DNA from: Jimgerdemannia flammicorona
Lineage: Eukaryota > Mucoromycota > Endogonomycetes > Endogonales > Endogonaceae
Reading direction: 5' to 3'
Length of the DNA: 60,887 nucleotides
Assembly: GCA_003990745.1 (NCBI GenBank)
Contig: RBNI01000014.1
Location: 1 to 60,887 of the forward strand
Shown here one piece after another: positions 1-13,517 of this stretch. The notes under the pieces were generated by a model. That model was not told the DNA's origin and searched no databases. It saw only the letters and a list, made by a program, of their open reading frames with translations. Numbering within the stretch: position 1 is the first letter of the stretch; each line of letters opens with the position of its first letter. The position numbers and the translations under genes were made by a program.

Positions 1-819
1 CATCGAGAATTCTTCTACAAGTATAGCATCTTTATTCCCTGCCTCTGAGTTACCATCAGTGAAATGGTTACTACTCTGTCCTATGGTCAAATCGATGACA
101 TGATACAAGAACTCAACCACAAGTACCTTGAGTATGTCCAGACCACAGACAGAACCTTCCCACACCCCGATGACCATATCCTGCAAATGCCTCAAGTTGG
201 ATATACTATGAAGGATGTCTATGATATAATCCACTTCGACAAAGATAAAGTAGAAGACAATGATCCCTCTGATGCTGACATGACCTCAAGCCAAGGATCT
301 CTACCAACTCTGATCACACTGCCAACATTGCTGATGAACTTACAATAGTTTATAACCACATATGAGACTTATTGGGACAATGACCACTGGCATGAATACC
401 AACCCACATTTACCCCTGATTACTTCAACTATAATGAAAAGACCAGAGAACACAACCTGTATCTTCAGACAACTCTCAAGATTGAACCAACAACTCTACC
501 ACCTAAGTACGAGTGATATAAACCACAGCCGCCAGCTTACTACAACCCTGCAACTCATAGTACTGTAACCTATAGAAGGTACACAGACAGTGAAACTGAT
601 AAAAGCGAAGATGATGCACCCCTCCTTTGCCCACCAACACCTTATCTAGCATACAAGACAGATGATACTATCCTGTGGGATGGTGACAAAGTCTCAATGT
701 ATTATTACCTCAGTAAACAAGGAGAAGTAATCTACGAACCACTCTTCCTAAACAACTACTTTATCAGAGATGATGCTATCAATAGTAATATCATCAAAGA
801 CTACCCAGACAGCATCTAA
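1..819 (+). pseudogene. U3 ORF of family A LTR, C-terminal part
   Basis: The frame runs to TAA at 817-819 and is interrupted by substitutions, for example TAG at 346-348 where sister copies read CAG, and TGA at 514-516. It keeps the features of the family: the acidic region after the HPDDHILQMPQVGY block, the PPKY and PPAY motifs, and the acidic end. The N-terminal quarter lies outside the window. Product unknown; see the entry at 38309. Confidence 0.7.
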
Positions 820-1431
820 ACCTATAAATAGCTTAGCAGTCATAGTATAGTTAAATTAGCCTTATACTACATAACTGCATTCTGACTCAGCAAGGTACTA
901 AGTACTACATCCATATCTAGCATAGTCTAGATAGCCCCTCACTAGTATAAATACCCCCTCCCCCAGACCTCAAAATCTCAGACTCGAACACACAAGAACA
1001 TTCCTGAATACTTCCCACAATATCTCTTTACACAACTACTTCTAGTATAGCAATATCATAAATAGTGAATAAACCTATTTAATAACCCACAAACCACTCT
1101 TAAGTAAATCCACTCTCTGTTAGGTCCCACTCCTAACCCCATTATGAAATTTCCTAATTGGGTATTATCTGCAGTGATACACCAATTCAACTAAGCTGGT
1201 CTTAGTTTCTTGAACTTCCTGAAATATGGAAAATCCTGAACATCCAGAACTAGTCTAAAAAAGGACTTTGGTTGAGATGTCAACCCGATCTTAAAATCAA
1301 TAAGCATAGAGGATGTACTCCATACAAAATTGATCTTGAACTTAAGAAAACGGTCTTCCAGAATATCCAGAACTTCCAGAAAACCCTTCCAGAACTATAT
1401 AATGGTTATTCTAAAAAGCAACCCTCTTACA
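1..1431 (+). mobile_element. Family A LTR, 5'-truncated by the window edge
   Basis: This is the 3' two thirds of a family A LTR. It aligns in order with the LTRs at 38021-40084 and 46610-48673: C-terminal part of the U3 ORF, TATAAATA promoter, AATAAA signal, and the terminal CTCTTACA at 1424-1431. Directly after it the sequence switches to minus-strand integrase of another element, so the LTR (solo, or the 3' LTR of an element outside the window) was inserted into that element. It lacks one of two tandem promoter repeats (about 65 bp shorter between ORF stop and LTR end than the reference copy). Confidence 0.85.
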
Positions 1432-4400
1432 GGTTTTGTCCTATATTGGTAAAGAATGGGGTCATTCCAAGAGAGACTTGCTTGCTGTTGTTATAGGCAA
1501 ACTTGACTACAGTGAGGTATTCATGCCAATCATCTTGTCTGTAGAAAATATAGTTCCTTAGTATTTATTCTAGAGTTCAGTTCATTCTTTTGGTTTGGCT
1601 ATCAGTTTTGGAGTAAAAGGCTGTGGATAGTGCAAGTTTCATTCCAAGGTGTGCATGGAGGGCTCTCCAAAAATGACTGGTGAATTTTGGATCTCAGTCA
1701 CTAACAATGATCTTAGAGAGACTGCGATAGCAGAAGATATTGTCAAACAAGAGTGTGGCTATGTCTGGTGCTATTGCAGTAGTAGTAGTTGGCATGAAGT
1801 GGGCTTATTTGCTGAGATAATCCATAAAGTCAATAATTGCATCTTTCCCATTCTTGGTTCAGGGTAGTTGTATAATGAAGTCCATGGAGATTTGTTCTCA
1901 ATTAGTGGATGGTACTGGGATAGAGTAGAGTAAGCCAGGTTTTTCTAGTGTTGAGGACTTGTTCCATTAGTAGGCATTACAGAAAGTAATATAGGTCTTT
2001 AGCTAATCTACCATGCAGGGCCAATAGAAGTTTTGAGAGATAACTTCATAGCATTTGTCAAATCCTAAATGTCCAGCTATAGGTACATCATGACATTCAA
2101 ATAGGATAGTCCTTCAGAGGTCTCAGTTGTTTGGGACATATAGTCTGTCCTTGTAGTAGATAGCATTATCCTTGAGTTGGTATTGATGGTACCAGGTATA
2201 CTTATCAGCATTATCACTATTCAGAATTTCTTGGAGTGCTTGAGCTTCCTTATCATCAGCACATACTGTGATAATTTGTTCCATGATGGAATTTGTAACC
2301 AAGGTGAGAGTTTGGATAACTTCTTCAATTAATGGTCTTGAGATTACATTGGCAACAATATTCTCCTTACCAGGGCAATACTGGATTTCATAGTCAAAGT
2401 TGGTGAGGACTTTCATCTATCTGGCTTGCTTTTGAGAAAGGGTAGTCTGTGTCTTGATGTTGACTAATGACTTATAGTCAGTCAATACAGTGAAGTGTGC
2501 TCCTTCTAGATATGGTTGCCATTTGATCAGAGTATCTACAATTGCTAGCATTTCCTTTTCATAGATTACATAGTTAATTTCAGCATCATTGAACTTACAA
2601 GAGTGATAGGCCACAGGGTGTCCTTTTTGCATAAGTACTGCTCTAAGGACTAGGTCAGAAGCATTAGTAGTAACTTCATATGGTAGGGCAGGGTTTGCTG
2701 CTTGAAGTACTGAAGTGGTTATCAAGGCATCTTTCAATGCTTGAAAGGCTGTATCTTGTTCAGGTCTCCAATTTACAAGATTGTTGAAGTCTTTTTCTTG
2801 TTTCATAGTCTAAGGCTGTTCTCCTTTCTTGTTGTGCTTGATCATTTGGGTCAGGATGGTAGTAATTTTGGCGAAGTTGGTAACAAATTGTCTATAATAG
2901 TTTGCTAATCCCAGGAATGACTGGAGGTCTTTCAGCTTCTTGAGTCTGGACCAATCTTTGATTGCAGAGATTTTGCTGGGGTCTACTTTGATTCTATTTG
3001 ACATGACAATGTGTCCAAGGAATTGGATTTCTTTCAGGAGAAATTTGCACTTGCTGAGTTTTGCAAAGAGTCAGTTTTCTTGGAGTTTCAGTAGTACTAG
3101 TTCAAGGTATTCAAGGTATTCCTCTAGGGTTTTGCTGAAGACTAGGATGTCGTCAATATAGATAACAACAAATTTGTCTAGGTATGGGTGTAGGATAGTA
3201 TTCATCAGGGTCTGGAAGGTTACTGGAGCATTAGTTAAGCCAAAGGACATAACCAGGAATTCAAAATATCCATAGCGAGTTCAGAAGACTGTCTTGTAGA
3301 TGTCTTCTTCTTTCATAGCAATTTGCCAGTAACTATTTCATAGGTCAAAAGAACTTATAAATTGTGGGTTGGTAAGCCTGTCAAATATTTCATCAATTCT
3401 GGGTAGTGGGTAACAGTTCTTGATAGTCTGTTTGTTGAGGTCTTGGTAATCAATACACATTCATAGGTCTCCTCCTTTCTTAACAACAAAGAGGACTGGT
3501 GCACTATAAGGAGATACACTGGGTCTAATGAATCCTTATTCTAGAAGTTCATCAATTTCCTTCTTGAGTACATCAATTTCTCTCAAAGACATGTGGTAGA
3601 TTGACTTGAAGGCTGACTTGGCATCTGGAATGGTCTTGATAGCATGGTCTACTGCTTGTTTTGGAGGTAGGCCTTTCAGAAGCTTCTTTGGAAATATGTC
3701 TCAGAATTTCTGGAGTAGTGGTCTGACATAGCTGTCAACTTTAGAGAAGTCTTCTTCAGAGTTCTCAGATTCTCCTTTAGATAGATGGATGGATATGACA
3801 AAGAGAGGGCATTTCTTGGCTAATTTTTTGAGTTGTAGCTTATTAATATGGGTGATCTTTGGTCTAGGATCACTAGAGTTGAGTGGGTCCTTTTCACCTT
3901 GCAGTTTGAAGTTGTGGCGTCCTTTCTTGATGGTCAGAGAATGGTTTACCCAATCAATCATGGGGTTCTCTTGTTTTAACCATAGAGTCCCAAGGATAAT
4001 TTCATTGTACAATCTGGAGGATAACATGTACTCAATAGTTACTAATTTAGAAGGGTTGGTTATGGACTTTCTTGCTGATAACATGTGAGGTTCTATTAGC
4101 TATAGCAACTACTTGAGTTTGTTGTACTGGGAAGGTGAAGACCTTGAGTCTGTTGGCTGTTTCTTCATTGATAAAGTTGCCTGAGGTACTGCTGTCTATC
4201 ATAATCTTGACAGGTGCTCTATTGATAAAACCTTGGAGTGTAAGCAGTTTGTCTGATCCAATGGTGGTAATTTTAGTTATAGAAGCTTTCCTTCTGTTGG
4301 TTCTTCTTTGAGTCAATTCATTGACACAAGAGAAGCAATCATCAATTATTCAGAAAGAGTACATTCTAATGCCATGGGGGCATCAGCCACAAGGTATATA

Positions 4401-6886
4401 TTCATCTTCAATTTTCTTGTAGAATTGTTCTTCTTTTTTTGTGGTAGGTTGGACTGGGGCCTTGTTTGATGAGCCAAATCCTTTGGATCCTCAGATGGTA
4501 GGCAGTAGTTCAGGGACTTTCTTGACTGTCAGAGTTGACTCAATTTTTTTGAATAGGATCTGGGCAATGCAGAACCCAATGGGGATCTTGAAGGGTGTTC
4601 AACTATGGTTTTGGATGAGGACAATAATTTCACCTGTATAATCCTCATCAATGACTCCTCCTTCTACTGAGAGTTCTTTCAATGCTAGGCTGCTGTAATA
4701 GTATATCCTTCCAACATATCCTTCAGAGATTTGGATACTGATTTCTGTATAGACTTGCTTAACTTCTTGGTTGAAAACTGTAGCTTCTTCGGCTGCATAC
4801 AGGTCATATCCAGCTGCTTTTTGACTTCCTTTGGTTGGGGCCTTGGCAGTTTGTCTTAACTTGACAAAGTCCAGTATTCTGGTAGTCAGATTATTGAGGT
4901 GGTGCAGAGTAGTAACTGTTGCTCATATTGCTGTTTGGGGTTTTTGGTTGGGACAGGCACTGGCCATATGTCCTGTCTTTTGGCAATAGAAGCATACTCT
5001 GCTTCTTTGAAGTTTATTCCTTTCTCCTTCAGTGAGTTTCTTGAAGATACTCAGCTGGGTGGGTTCATAATTTCTGGATGTAGAGTGAGCTTGGGATACT
5101 TCATGCTTGGGTTCTTCTTTCTTGGTCCAAGTCTTTTCCTTGTTGTTGAATTGTCTTCAGGGCAGAATTGGTCTAGCTGTTAGGATTCACTTGACTATAG
5201 TCTTGATTCTTGCTAGGCACCATTGTTGGTGGTCACAACTAACTGGGCATCCTTGTTCTCAGATTTTTCTTGTAAGCCATTCAGGTAATGCATCAAATAG
5301 GTGGTCTGCTTTTGTACCATTTTGTGCTTCATCATTGGCAATATATTCTAGGCCAACAGTGTTCAGGAGTGATTCAAGTTTTGTATAGAAGATTTCAAAT
5401 TCTTCTTTACCATATATATCGAATTTGAGGTTGCAGAGTTTTACTCAAGATTCAGTGATCATAGTTTCACTGTGATATTGAGCAATCATGAGTTATTTGA
5501 GTCCAGGGGCTGCAGGATGGGCTCTATATTCTGAAACATTGTTTGCTACATTCTGAGCAACTACTGCAGATTGGGTGTCCCATATGAGGGATTTTTCAGA
5601 AAAGGTTCACCACCATTCTTCAGCAAGTCCTCAGAAGAATGTAACAACTCAGCAGATATAGGCTGTAGTGGTAGCAAAGAGTTGTTCCAGAGTGTGGTCT
5701 TGATTGTTTGTCAGAAGGCAGTCAGTAACTTGCTCATTGGTCCATTAATTAGCTTCAAAGTTAGTATTAACTACACTAATGAAGCTTTGGACTTCTTGTG
5801 CAGTACCATTAAAGGTAGGTAGGCTCAGATTTTTGGTAGGTCGGGTCTGTTTGGCTAAGATAGTAATGGTTGCTGCCATTATTGCTATCTGAGCTGTAAG
5901 GTCTAGAATCTGTTGGTTTGCCATGTTGTTTACTGGAGGCAGTTGGACTACTGGTAGTAGTATTACTGGTACTACTTGAGGTACTAGTGCAGAGTGTGAG
6001 AGTGTTCTTTGGGTCTGTGTAAGTTGCTGGAGTAATAGTTGTGGGTCTGGAGTAAGGGCTCAATAGATAGCTGTCTGTTACTATGTAGGTGTATTCTATC
6101 CTGATAGAGGTATGTCTCCTTCAGTGGTATATCCAGGATCGAATTCACTGAGATACTCCTCCTTCTCTTCAGTTTGGTCTCCATGTAATTGGATTTACTC
6201 AGCATTGAAGTAGACAGAATCAGTTATATATCTGATTTCAGATGGACTTAATTCAAAATCAAGTTCTGGTTCAGTATTAGTTTTAGGTTCAGATAGGGCT
6301 GTAGCTGGGCCTGCTTCTGGTTCAGAGTCAGATTATTGATGAAGAGTTTCTCTTGCTTCTTCCTTAAGAATATGGTGGGTCTTGCTGTTCTAGAATCAGT
6401 AGTATAATGTGGTCTTGGTCCTGGTATAGTGAAAATTGGTGGAGTTGAGCCACTTGGCTATAGAGGCTTGGGCTTTGTGAAGAACTAAGACTAGAAAGAC
6501 TGCTGATGATTGTCCTAGATTGCTCAAATTTGTAAAGCTGACAAAACTCTTATTGAGAAGAGTAAAGAAGGCTTCTATAAGACCTTCTTCATCTTGACTT
6601 GTGGGGTGTAGAGCAAGGAGTTCGGTAAATAGGGTTTCACCTATCTGCTGATTTAATCAGAGTACTTCTTTCTTTGAATGAAGTTTGTCCCACTTGTTGC
6701 AGGTATGGAGGTCAAATTGTCCTTGTACATCAGGTTCAATTCTCTCCAGATTGTCAGATGGTTTAGGATAAATTCCAGTTCAGAGGTTGGGCTTTATACC
6801 AACTTGTAGAAATTCTCAGAAGAGTTTGTAACAAGATAAGGAAGCATCTTGAAGCAGAATTGAATTGTAAACTACTGCTACCAAGT
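1432..6886 (-). pseudogene. Gag-dUTPase-Pol remnant of family A, minus strand
   Basis: Reading from high to low coordinates: Gag about 6840-5100, CCHC zinc knuckle near 5000-4945, dUTPase about 4830-4465 (AGYDLY-type start, GFGSS-type end), aspartic protease about 4330-3950, RT about 3640-3000, RNase H about 2740-2340, and integrase with its DDE core from about 2110 to 1432. Many in-frame stops are present, mostly TGA at Arg positions and TAG/TAA at Gln positions, so no polyprotein can be made. The order matches the complete copy at 39925-46179. Chromodomain and 3' LTR are missing because of the nested LTR. Confidence 0.85.
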
Positions 6887-8950
6887 TGTAAGAGAGTTTC
6901 TTTTTAGGGTAACTATTATGTAGTTCTGGAAGAGTTTTCTGAAAGTTCTAGATATTCTAGAAGACTGTTTTCTTAAGATCTAGATCAATTTCATATGGAG
7001 TATGTCCTCTATGCTTATTGATTTCAAGATCAGATTGATGTCTCAACCAAAGTCCTTTTTTGGACTAGTTCTGGATGTTCAGGATTTTCCGTATTTTAGA
7101 AAGTTCAAGAAACTAAGGTCAGCTTAGTTGAATTAGTGTATTGCTGCAGACAATACCCAATTAGAAAATTTCATAACAGGGTTAGGAGTGGGACCTAACA
7201 GGGAGCAGATTTACTTAAGAGTAGTTTATAGATTATTAAATAGGTTTATTCGCTATTCATAATATTGCTATACTAGAAGTAGTTGTATAAAGAGATATTA
7301 TGAGAAAGTATTCAGGAATATTCTTATGTATTCGAGTCTGAGATTCTGAGGTCTGGAGGAGGGGGTATTTATACTAGTGAGGGGCTATCTGGACTATGCT
7401 AGATATGGATATAGTACTTAGTATCTTACTGAGTCAAAATACAGTCACATAGTATAAGAGTGATCTGGTATATCAAGAGATCATCTGACTACTGAGTCAG
7501 TTTACAGTCACATCATATAAAACTAATCTAACTATACTATGACTGCTAAGCTATTTATAGATTTAGATGCTGTCTGGATAGTCTTCGATGACATCACCAT
7601 TGATGGCATCATCTCTGATAAAGTAGTTGTCTAGGAAGAGTGGTTTGCAGATTACTTCTCCTTATTTGCTGAGGTAATAATACATTGAGACTTCATCACC
7701 ATCTCACAGGATAGCATCATCTGTCTCATATGCTGGATAAGGCATTGGTGGGTGAAGGAGGGGTGTATCATCTTTGCTTTCATCAGATTCGCTATCTGCA
7801 TACCTTCTATAGGTTACAGTACTATGAGTTATAGAGTTGTAGTAAGCTGGTGGCTGCAGTTTATATCACTCATACTTGGGTGGCAGGGTGGTTGGTTTGA
7901 TCTTGAGGGTTGTCTAGAGGTATAGGTTGTGTTCTCCAATTTCTTCATTGTAGTTAAAGTAATCAGGAGTAAATGCAAATTGGTATTCATACCAGTAGTC
8001 ATTGTCTCAGTAGGTTTCATAGGTGGTTATGAACTATTGTAAGTTCATCAACAAGGTTGGTAGAGTGATCAGAGTTAGCAGGGATTCTTAGCTAGAGGTC
8101 ATGTCAGTATCAGAGAGATCATTATCTTCTGCTTCATCTTCATTGAACTAGATTATATCATAGACATCCTTCATAGCATATCCAACTTGAGATATTTGTA
8201 GGATATGATCATCAGAATGTAGGAAGGTTCTGTCTATAGTCTGAACATACTTGAGATACTTGTGGTTGAGTTCTTGTATCATGTCATTGATTTGACTATA
8301 AGACAGGGTAGCAACCATTTCAGCAGTAGTAACTCAGAGGTGAGAAATAAAGGTACTATACTCATAGAAGAGTTCTCGATGTTTGCAGGTGATAAGTTTC
8401 TGGTGTTGGGACATCTGAGTAATATCTGTGTCATGGTGGTGTTTGACCATATCTTCTAGGAGGTGGCCGATCTGGTAGTAGCTTGAGATTTATCTGATTC
8501 AGTGGGCTTCACTAAGCATATTCAGGACATTCCATCAAGCTTCCACAAATTAGAGGAGTGCTAGACTATGGATATTCATGAGAGATAGAGGGGGTGTGGC
8601 TCAGTTGACAATGGTATTCCAAATGTCAGCACGGATGTAGTTATAGATCTTGGTGGTCATGTTTGTGTATGTTCAGAAGTTGTAGTTGTTGTTTGTTTTG
8701 GTTCTCTGTTTTGATATATCTCAGTACTCAGTATATATGCATTTGGTCCTGATTGGTAAGATTTTGTTTGTGTAAATCTTGTGTTCCATGACTTCATATT
8801 GACTCAGCTTTGTGTGCTGTGACTTCAGTTTGACTCAGCTTCATAATCATGCAGGTGATTTCCAGATTTATTTGGAGGTCACGTGTGATTTCAGTGGCTT
8901 GTTCAGCAGGTGATATGTGGTTTCAGTGGCTTGGAGGTTGTGTGCTTACA
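6887..8950 (-). repeat. Family A 5' LTR (minus)
   Basis: Begins TGTAAG at 8950 and ends CTTACA at 6887 (minus orientation), 2064 bp, the same length as both LTRs of the complete copy. The complement of the primer-binding site lies at about 6872-6883. It carries the U3 ORF, TATA box and AATAAA in the usual order. Confidence 0.9.
7563..8660 (-). pseudogene. U3 ORF of family A LTR (minus)
   Basis: From ATG (complement of 8658-8660) to TAA (complement of 7563-7565) the span is 1098 bp, exactly the length of the U3 ORF in the two LTRs of the complete element and in the LTR at 11012. Length conservation with substitutions but no net indel is what a formerly coding sequence would show. Several codons are now stops (TGA for Arg, TAG for Gln). 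Product unknown; described at 38309. Confidence 0.7.
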
Positions 8951-10050
8951 TTTAAACTTCCTCTAGCATTGCTAGAATAAGTAGAGAGAGCTTCGGTTTT
9001 AGAGTATTCTAGAGAAGAGAGATTAGCACAGTTATTGATTTCTGTTACTGAAGAAGAGAGGTTGGTATAGTTATTGATTTTTATCACTGGAGAAGAAAGG
9101 TAGCATAGTTATCAATTTTTATCATTAGAGATGAGAGGTTGGTATAGTTATTGATTTTTATTACTAGAGAAGAGAAATTGGCATAGTTATCAATTTTATT
9201 ACTGAAGAAGAGAGATTGATATAGTTATCAATTTTTATCACTAGAGAAAGAAGATTGATACAGTTATCAATTTTTATCACTAGAGAAGAGAGGTTAGTAC
9301 AGTTATTGATTTTTATCACTAAAGAAGAGAGATTGATATAGTTATCAATTTTTGTCACTGAAGAAGAGAGATTGGCACAGTTAATGATTTTTATTACTGG
9401 AGAAGGGAGGTTGGCATAGTTATTGATTTTTGTCACTAGAGAAGAGAGGTTGATATAGTTATTGATTTTTGTCATTAAAGAAGAAAGGTTGGTACAGTTA
9501 TTGATTTTTATCACTGGATTGACTCTTACTTGTATTCTTATATTCCTTTAGACTTCCTTTAGTATTGCTAGAGTAAGTAGAGAGAGCTTCAGTTTTTGGA
9601 GTAGTCTGGAGAAGAAAGGTTGGCATAGTTATTAATTTTTATTACAAGAGAAGAGAAATTAATATAGTTATCAATTTTTATCACTAGAGAAGAGAGGTTA
9701 GTATAGTTATTGATTTTTGTTACTAGAGAAGAGAGGTTGGTGCAGTTATTAATTTTCATCACTAGACTCTTATTTGCATTCTCATATTTCTTTAGACTTT
9801 CTCTAACATTGCCAGAGTAAGTAGAGAGAGCTTCAGTTTTTAGAGTACTCTAGAGAAGAGAGATTGGTATAGTTATTGATTTTTATCATTAAAGAAGAGA
9901 GGTTGACATAGTTATTAATTTTTGTCACTAGAGAAGAGAGATTATCACAGTTATCAATCTTTGTTACTGAAGAAGAGAGATTGGTATAGTTATTGATTTT
10001 TGTTACTAGAGAAGAAAGATTGGTATGGTTATCAATTTTAGTACTTCTAA
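8951..10050 (-). repeat. 39-bp satellite array, minus orientation
   Basis: Tandem monomers of about 39 bp (13 codons) of the type TTGATTTTTATCACTAGAGA, punctuated every few monomers by a longer header that contains AGTAGAGAGAGCTTCAGTTT. It is the reverse complement of the array at 35815-38020. Because 39 is a multiple of three, it gives long repetitive ORFs (such as 9164-9514) that I do not believe are genes. The element at 1432-8950 is inserted in it. Confidence 0.85.
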
Positions 10051-10240
10051 ATAAATTGAATCAATTTAAATTAAATCAAATTGAGATTGAGTGGAGTCAA
10101 ATTGAATTGAGGATTTTTTGATTTAAATCAAAGTCAAATTGAATCAAAGTCAAATTGAATTGGGGGTCTGATTTGATTCAATTGAATTGAATTGAGGGTT
10201 TGATTCAATTCAAATCTTATATCATCAATCTTGTTTTTAT
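10051..10240. repeat. AT-rich repeats of ATTGAATTGA / TTGATTCAA type
   Basis: A run of short imperfect direct and inverted repeats built from AATTGAATC and GATTCAATT. It resembles a CpG-depleted version of the GATTCGAATC-type repeats at 60696-60830 and may be a decayed transposon end. No coding potential seen. Confidence 0.45.
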
Positions 10241-10875
10241 TTATAATTATTAGCCTATTTATTTTCATGCTATTCATTCAAGTATCCTAATTCCTATCCT
10301 AATTCATTCACAATTCAGCATTTCTGATATAATCCCAGCAACCAATGTATAAATTTAAGTATTCTCAGTATGATTCTGCATTCATTCAAGTATTCCCAGC
10401 ATGCCTGGTCACAGCAGCTACTATCCAACATACATATATTATTATATAGTCTTTTGTCTGGAGGAATGTTGAGGATGGTTGGATCAAGATGTTGACAAAT
10501 CCTGGAAATAGTATGATATGTTTTACCATATACTCTGCAATTATAGCAACTTGTAGTACATTGTCCTCTTCTTGGCTTTGGGGCTGGGGCTTGAGAGGCC
10601 AGAGCTCAAGGGGCTGGGGTCAGAGCTTGAGGGCCAGCAGAGGCTTAGACTTGAGGGTCAGCAAGGGCATAGCTGGCTAAGATAAATCTCTCAAGTACTT
10701 TCTCTATTTTCTTCTTATTTTTCTTATAGTTTTCATTACTCTTATCATCATTATTATTATTTAGCTATTTAAAAACTTTGCTGATGGTCTCATTCATTTC
10801 CTTGAAGTACTTGGACAAGTCTTTAAGATAAACTTATAGAGATAAATAGTGAAGGTAATTTTGAAATTTGTTGGT

Positions 10876-10908
<33 letters not shown>

Positions 10909-11011
10909 CTAGAAATATAGACAGAAATATAGCTTAGATAGGTTATTTATATATTTTTTATCTGATGCTTAGATTCAAATATGGTATGATGCTAAGAGCT
11001 TTGAATATAGT
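10241..11011. other. Gene-free AT-rich stretch with a poly(T) tract
   Basis: No gene is supported. A poly(T) run lies at about 10879-10907 and could be the poly(A) tail of a minus-strand retroposon whose body I cannot delimit. On the minus strand around 10450-10690 there is a Pro/Ser-rich stretch followed by Cys-x2-Cys and His/Cys residues, which may be a remnant of a retroelement nucleocapsid, but the match is weak. Confidence 0.4.
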
Positions 11012-11302
11012 TATAAGCGCACAATCTCCAAGCCACCGAAATCACATGTCACCCTCTGAACAAGCCACTGAAATCATATGCAACCTCCGAACAAATCTGG
11101 AAATCACCTACAAGATCATAAAGCTGAGTTAAACTGAAGTCACAAGCACACAAAGCTGAGTCAATATGAAGTCATGGAATATAAGACATATATAAATGAG
11201 ATCTTACCAATCAGGACCAAATGTATATATACTGAGCACTAAGATATATCAAAACAGAGAACCAAAACAAATAACAACTACAACTTCTGAATATATATAA
11301 AC

Positions 11303-12400
11303 ATGACCACTGAGATCTATAACTGCATCTGTACTGACATTTGGAATATCATTGTCAACCAAGCTATATCCTCTCTACCCCTTATGAATATCTATAGCAT
11401 AGTACCTCTCTACTTCATAGAAGCCTGATGGAATGCCCTGAACATACTTAGCAAAGCCCACTGAATCAGACAAATCTCAAGCTACTACCAGATTAGCCAC
11501 CTCCTAGAAGATATGGTTGAATACCACCATAATACAGATATTACTTAGATGTCCCAATACCAGAAACTTATCACCCACAAACATCAAGAACTCTTCTATG
11601 AGTATAGCACTGTTATTCTCTGTCTCCGAGTTACTACCACTGAAATGGTTGCTACCCTGTCCTATGGTCAAATTGATGACATGATACAAGAACTCAACTA
11701 CAAGTACCTCAAGTACATTCAGACTACAGACAGAATCTTCCTGCACCCTGATGACCATATTCTGCAAATGCCTCAAGTTGGATATACTATGAAGGATGTC
11801 TACGATATAATTTGGTTCAATGAAGATGAAGCAGAAGACAATGATCCCTCTAATACTGATATGACCTCCAGCCAAGAATCTCTGCCAACCCTAATTACAC
11901 TGCCAATCTTACCAATGAACTTACAACAGTTTATAACCACCTATAAGACCTACTGAGACAATGACTACTGATATGAATACTAACCTGTATTCACTCCTGA
12001 CTACTTCAACTATAATGAAGAGACTGGAGAACATAACCTGTACCTTCAGACAACCCTTGAGATCGAACCAACCACCCCACCACCTAAGTATGAGTGATAT
12101 GAATCACAGCCACCAGCTTACTACAACCCCACAACTCATAGTGCTGTAACCTATAGAAGGTATGCAGATAGCGAATCTGATGAAAGTGAAGATGACACAC
12201 CCCTCCTTCACCCACCAATACCTTATCCAGCATATAAGACAGATGATGCTATCCTATGAGATAGTGATGAAGTCTCAATATATTATTACCTCAGCAAATA
12301 AGGAGAAGTAATCTGCGAACCACTCTTCCTAGATGACTACTTTATCAGAGATAATACTATTGATAGTGATGTTATCGAAAACTACTCAGACAGTATCTAA
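11303..12400 (+). pseudogene. U3 ORF of family A LTR
   Basis: ATG at 11303 to TAA at 12398-12400, again exactly 1098 bp. Internal stops are mostly TAG/TAA/TGA at Gln, Trp or Arg positions of the sister copies. The PPKY and PPAY pair is kept near 12082-12120. Product unknown; described at 38309. Confidence 0.7.
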
Positions 12401-12683
12401 ATCTATAATTAGCTTAGCTGTCATAGTATAGTTAGATTAGCCTTGTATGACATGACTGTGAACTGACTCAGCAGTCAGACAATCTCTTGATATGTCAGAT
12501 CACACTTGTACTACATGACTGTATTCCAACTCAGCAAGGTACTAAGTGCTATATCCATATCTAGCATAGTCCAGATAGCCCCTCACTAGTATAAATACCC
12601 CCTCCCCCAGACCTCAGAATCTCAGACTTGAACACTTGAACAATTTGAGCATAACTCTTGAATACTTTCTCACAATATCTCTT

Positions 12684-13101
12684 TTTTTTTTTTTTTAATA
12701 GACTCATAGTCCTGCAGATTTTTATTGGAAGGGAACCTAGACTATATAGGCCAAAACCCTCCCCCACCACCCACCGAACAATATCCCCCCATTAACCTAG
12801 GCTACTAAACTGTCCAGCAGTCCCACTGCTCCAGCTATATCTGTCGAATACTGGCTACATTGACCCTAATGACATAGACTAGACTTGTCTGCTCACCAGG
12901 GCTGGATCATCGTTTACATGCGAGAGCACCTATGTGTCGGATCTAGCAGCACCGGGACTGAATAAAGAATAGCCCCCCAAACCCTAAAAGAAAGCCTGAG
13001 GTAAAGAAAAAACCCCCCAACTAACCAATAGAGAGCAAAGTAGATTCAAAGTGAGTGAGTAAAGGACTTACATGCAGTACCTTCCTCAAAGGACTTATAC
13101 C
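12684..13101 (-). mobile_element. Poly(A)-tailed retroposon R1a (minus), 13-bp target duplication
   Basis: A poly(T) run starts the insert, so on the minus strand it ends in poly(A). An AATAAA signal and a small hairpin (GGACT-ATGA-GTCT type) lie just before the tail. The flanks are CACAATATCTCTT (12671-12683) and CATAATATCTCTT (13102-13114), one transition apart. This is the signature of LINE-type target-primed insertion. The first 130 bp next to the tail are nearly the same as in R1b at 18044; most of the rest is different. No coding region recognised. Confidence 0.8.
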
Positions 13102-13517
13102 CATAATATCTCTTCATACAACTACTCCTAGTATAGCAATATCATGAATAGTGAATAAGCCTATTTAATAACCCATAAACCACTCTTAAGTAAATCTGCT
13201 CCCTATTAGGTCCCACTCCTAACCCCATTACAAAATTTCCTAATTGGATATTGTCTGCAGTAATATGCCAATTCAACTAAGCTGGTCTTAGTTTCTTGAA
13301 CTTCCTGAAATATGGAAAATCCTGAACATCCAGAACTAGTCCAAAAAAGGACTTTGGTTGAGATGTCAATCTGATCTTGAAATCAATAAGCATAGAGGAT
13401 GTACTCTATATGAAATTGATCTTGACCTTAAGAAAATGGTCTTCTAGAATATCCAGAACTTCCAGAAAACCCTTTCAGAACTATGTAACAGTTATCCTAA
13501 AAAACAACTCTCTTACA

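Larger units (their letters stand above)
1432..8950 (-). mobile_element. Family A Ty3/Gypsy element, 3'-truncated, minus strand
   Basis: Read on the minus strand it has a complete 5' LTR (8950 down to 6887, exactly 2064 bp), a primer site, then Gag, dUTPase, protease, RT, RNase H and the start of integrase, where it is cut at 1432 by the insertion of another LTR. The remaining 3' part lies outside the window, if it exists. On the 5' side it sits in the 39-bp satellite (8951 onward). Confidence 0.9.
11012..13517 (+). repeat. Family A 5' LTR with nested retroposon
   Basis: Starts TATAAGCGCACAA (TG mutated to TA) and ends CTCTTACA at 13517. The length of 2506 bp equals the usual LTR plus a 418-bp retroposon at 12684-13101 and its target duplication. 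Confidence 0.88.

Noticed and set aside
9164..9514. Repetitive 116-codon ORF and similar ones at 36269-37754
   Set aside because: The 39-bp satellite unit is 13 codons long, so such ORFs arise automatically; frame is lost at each header.
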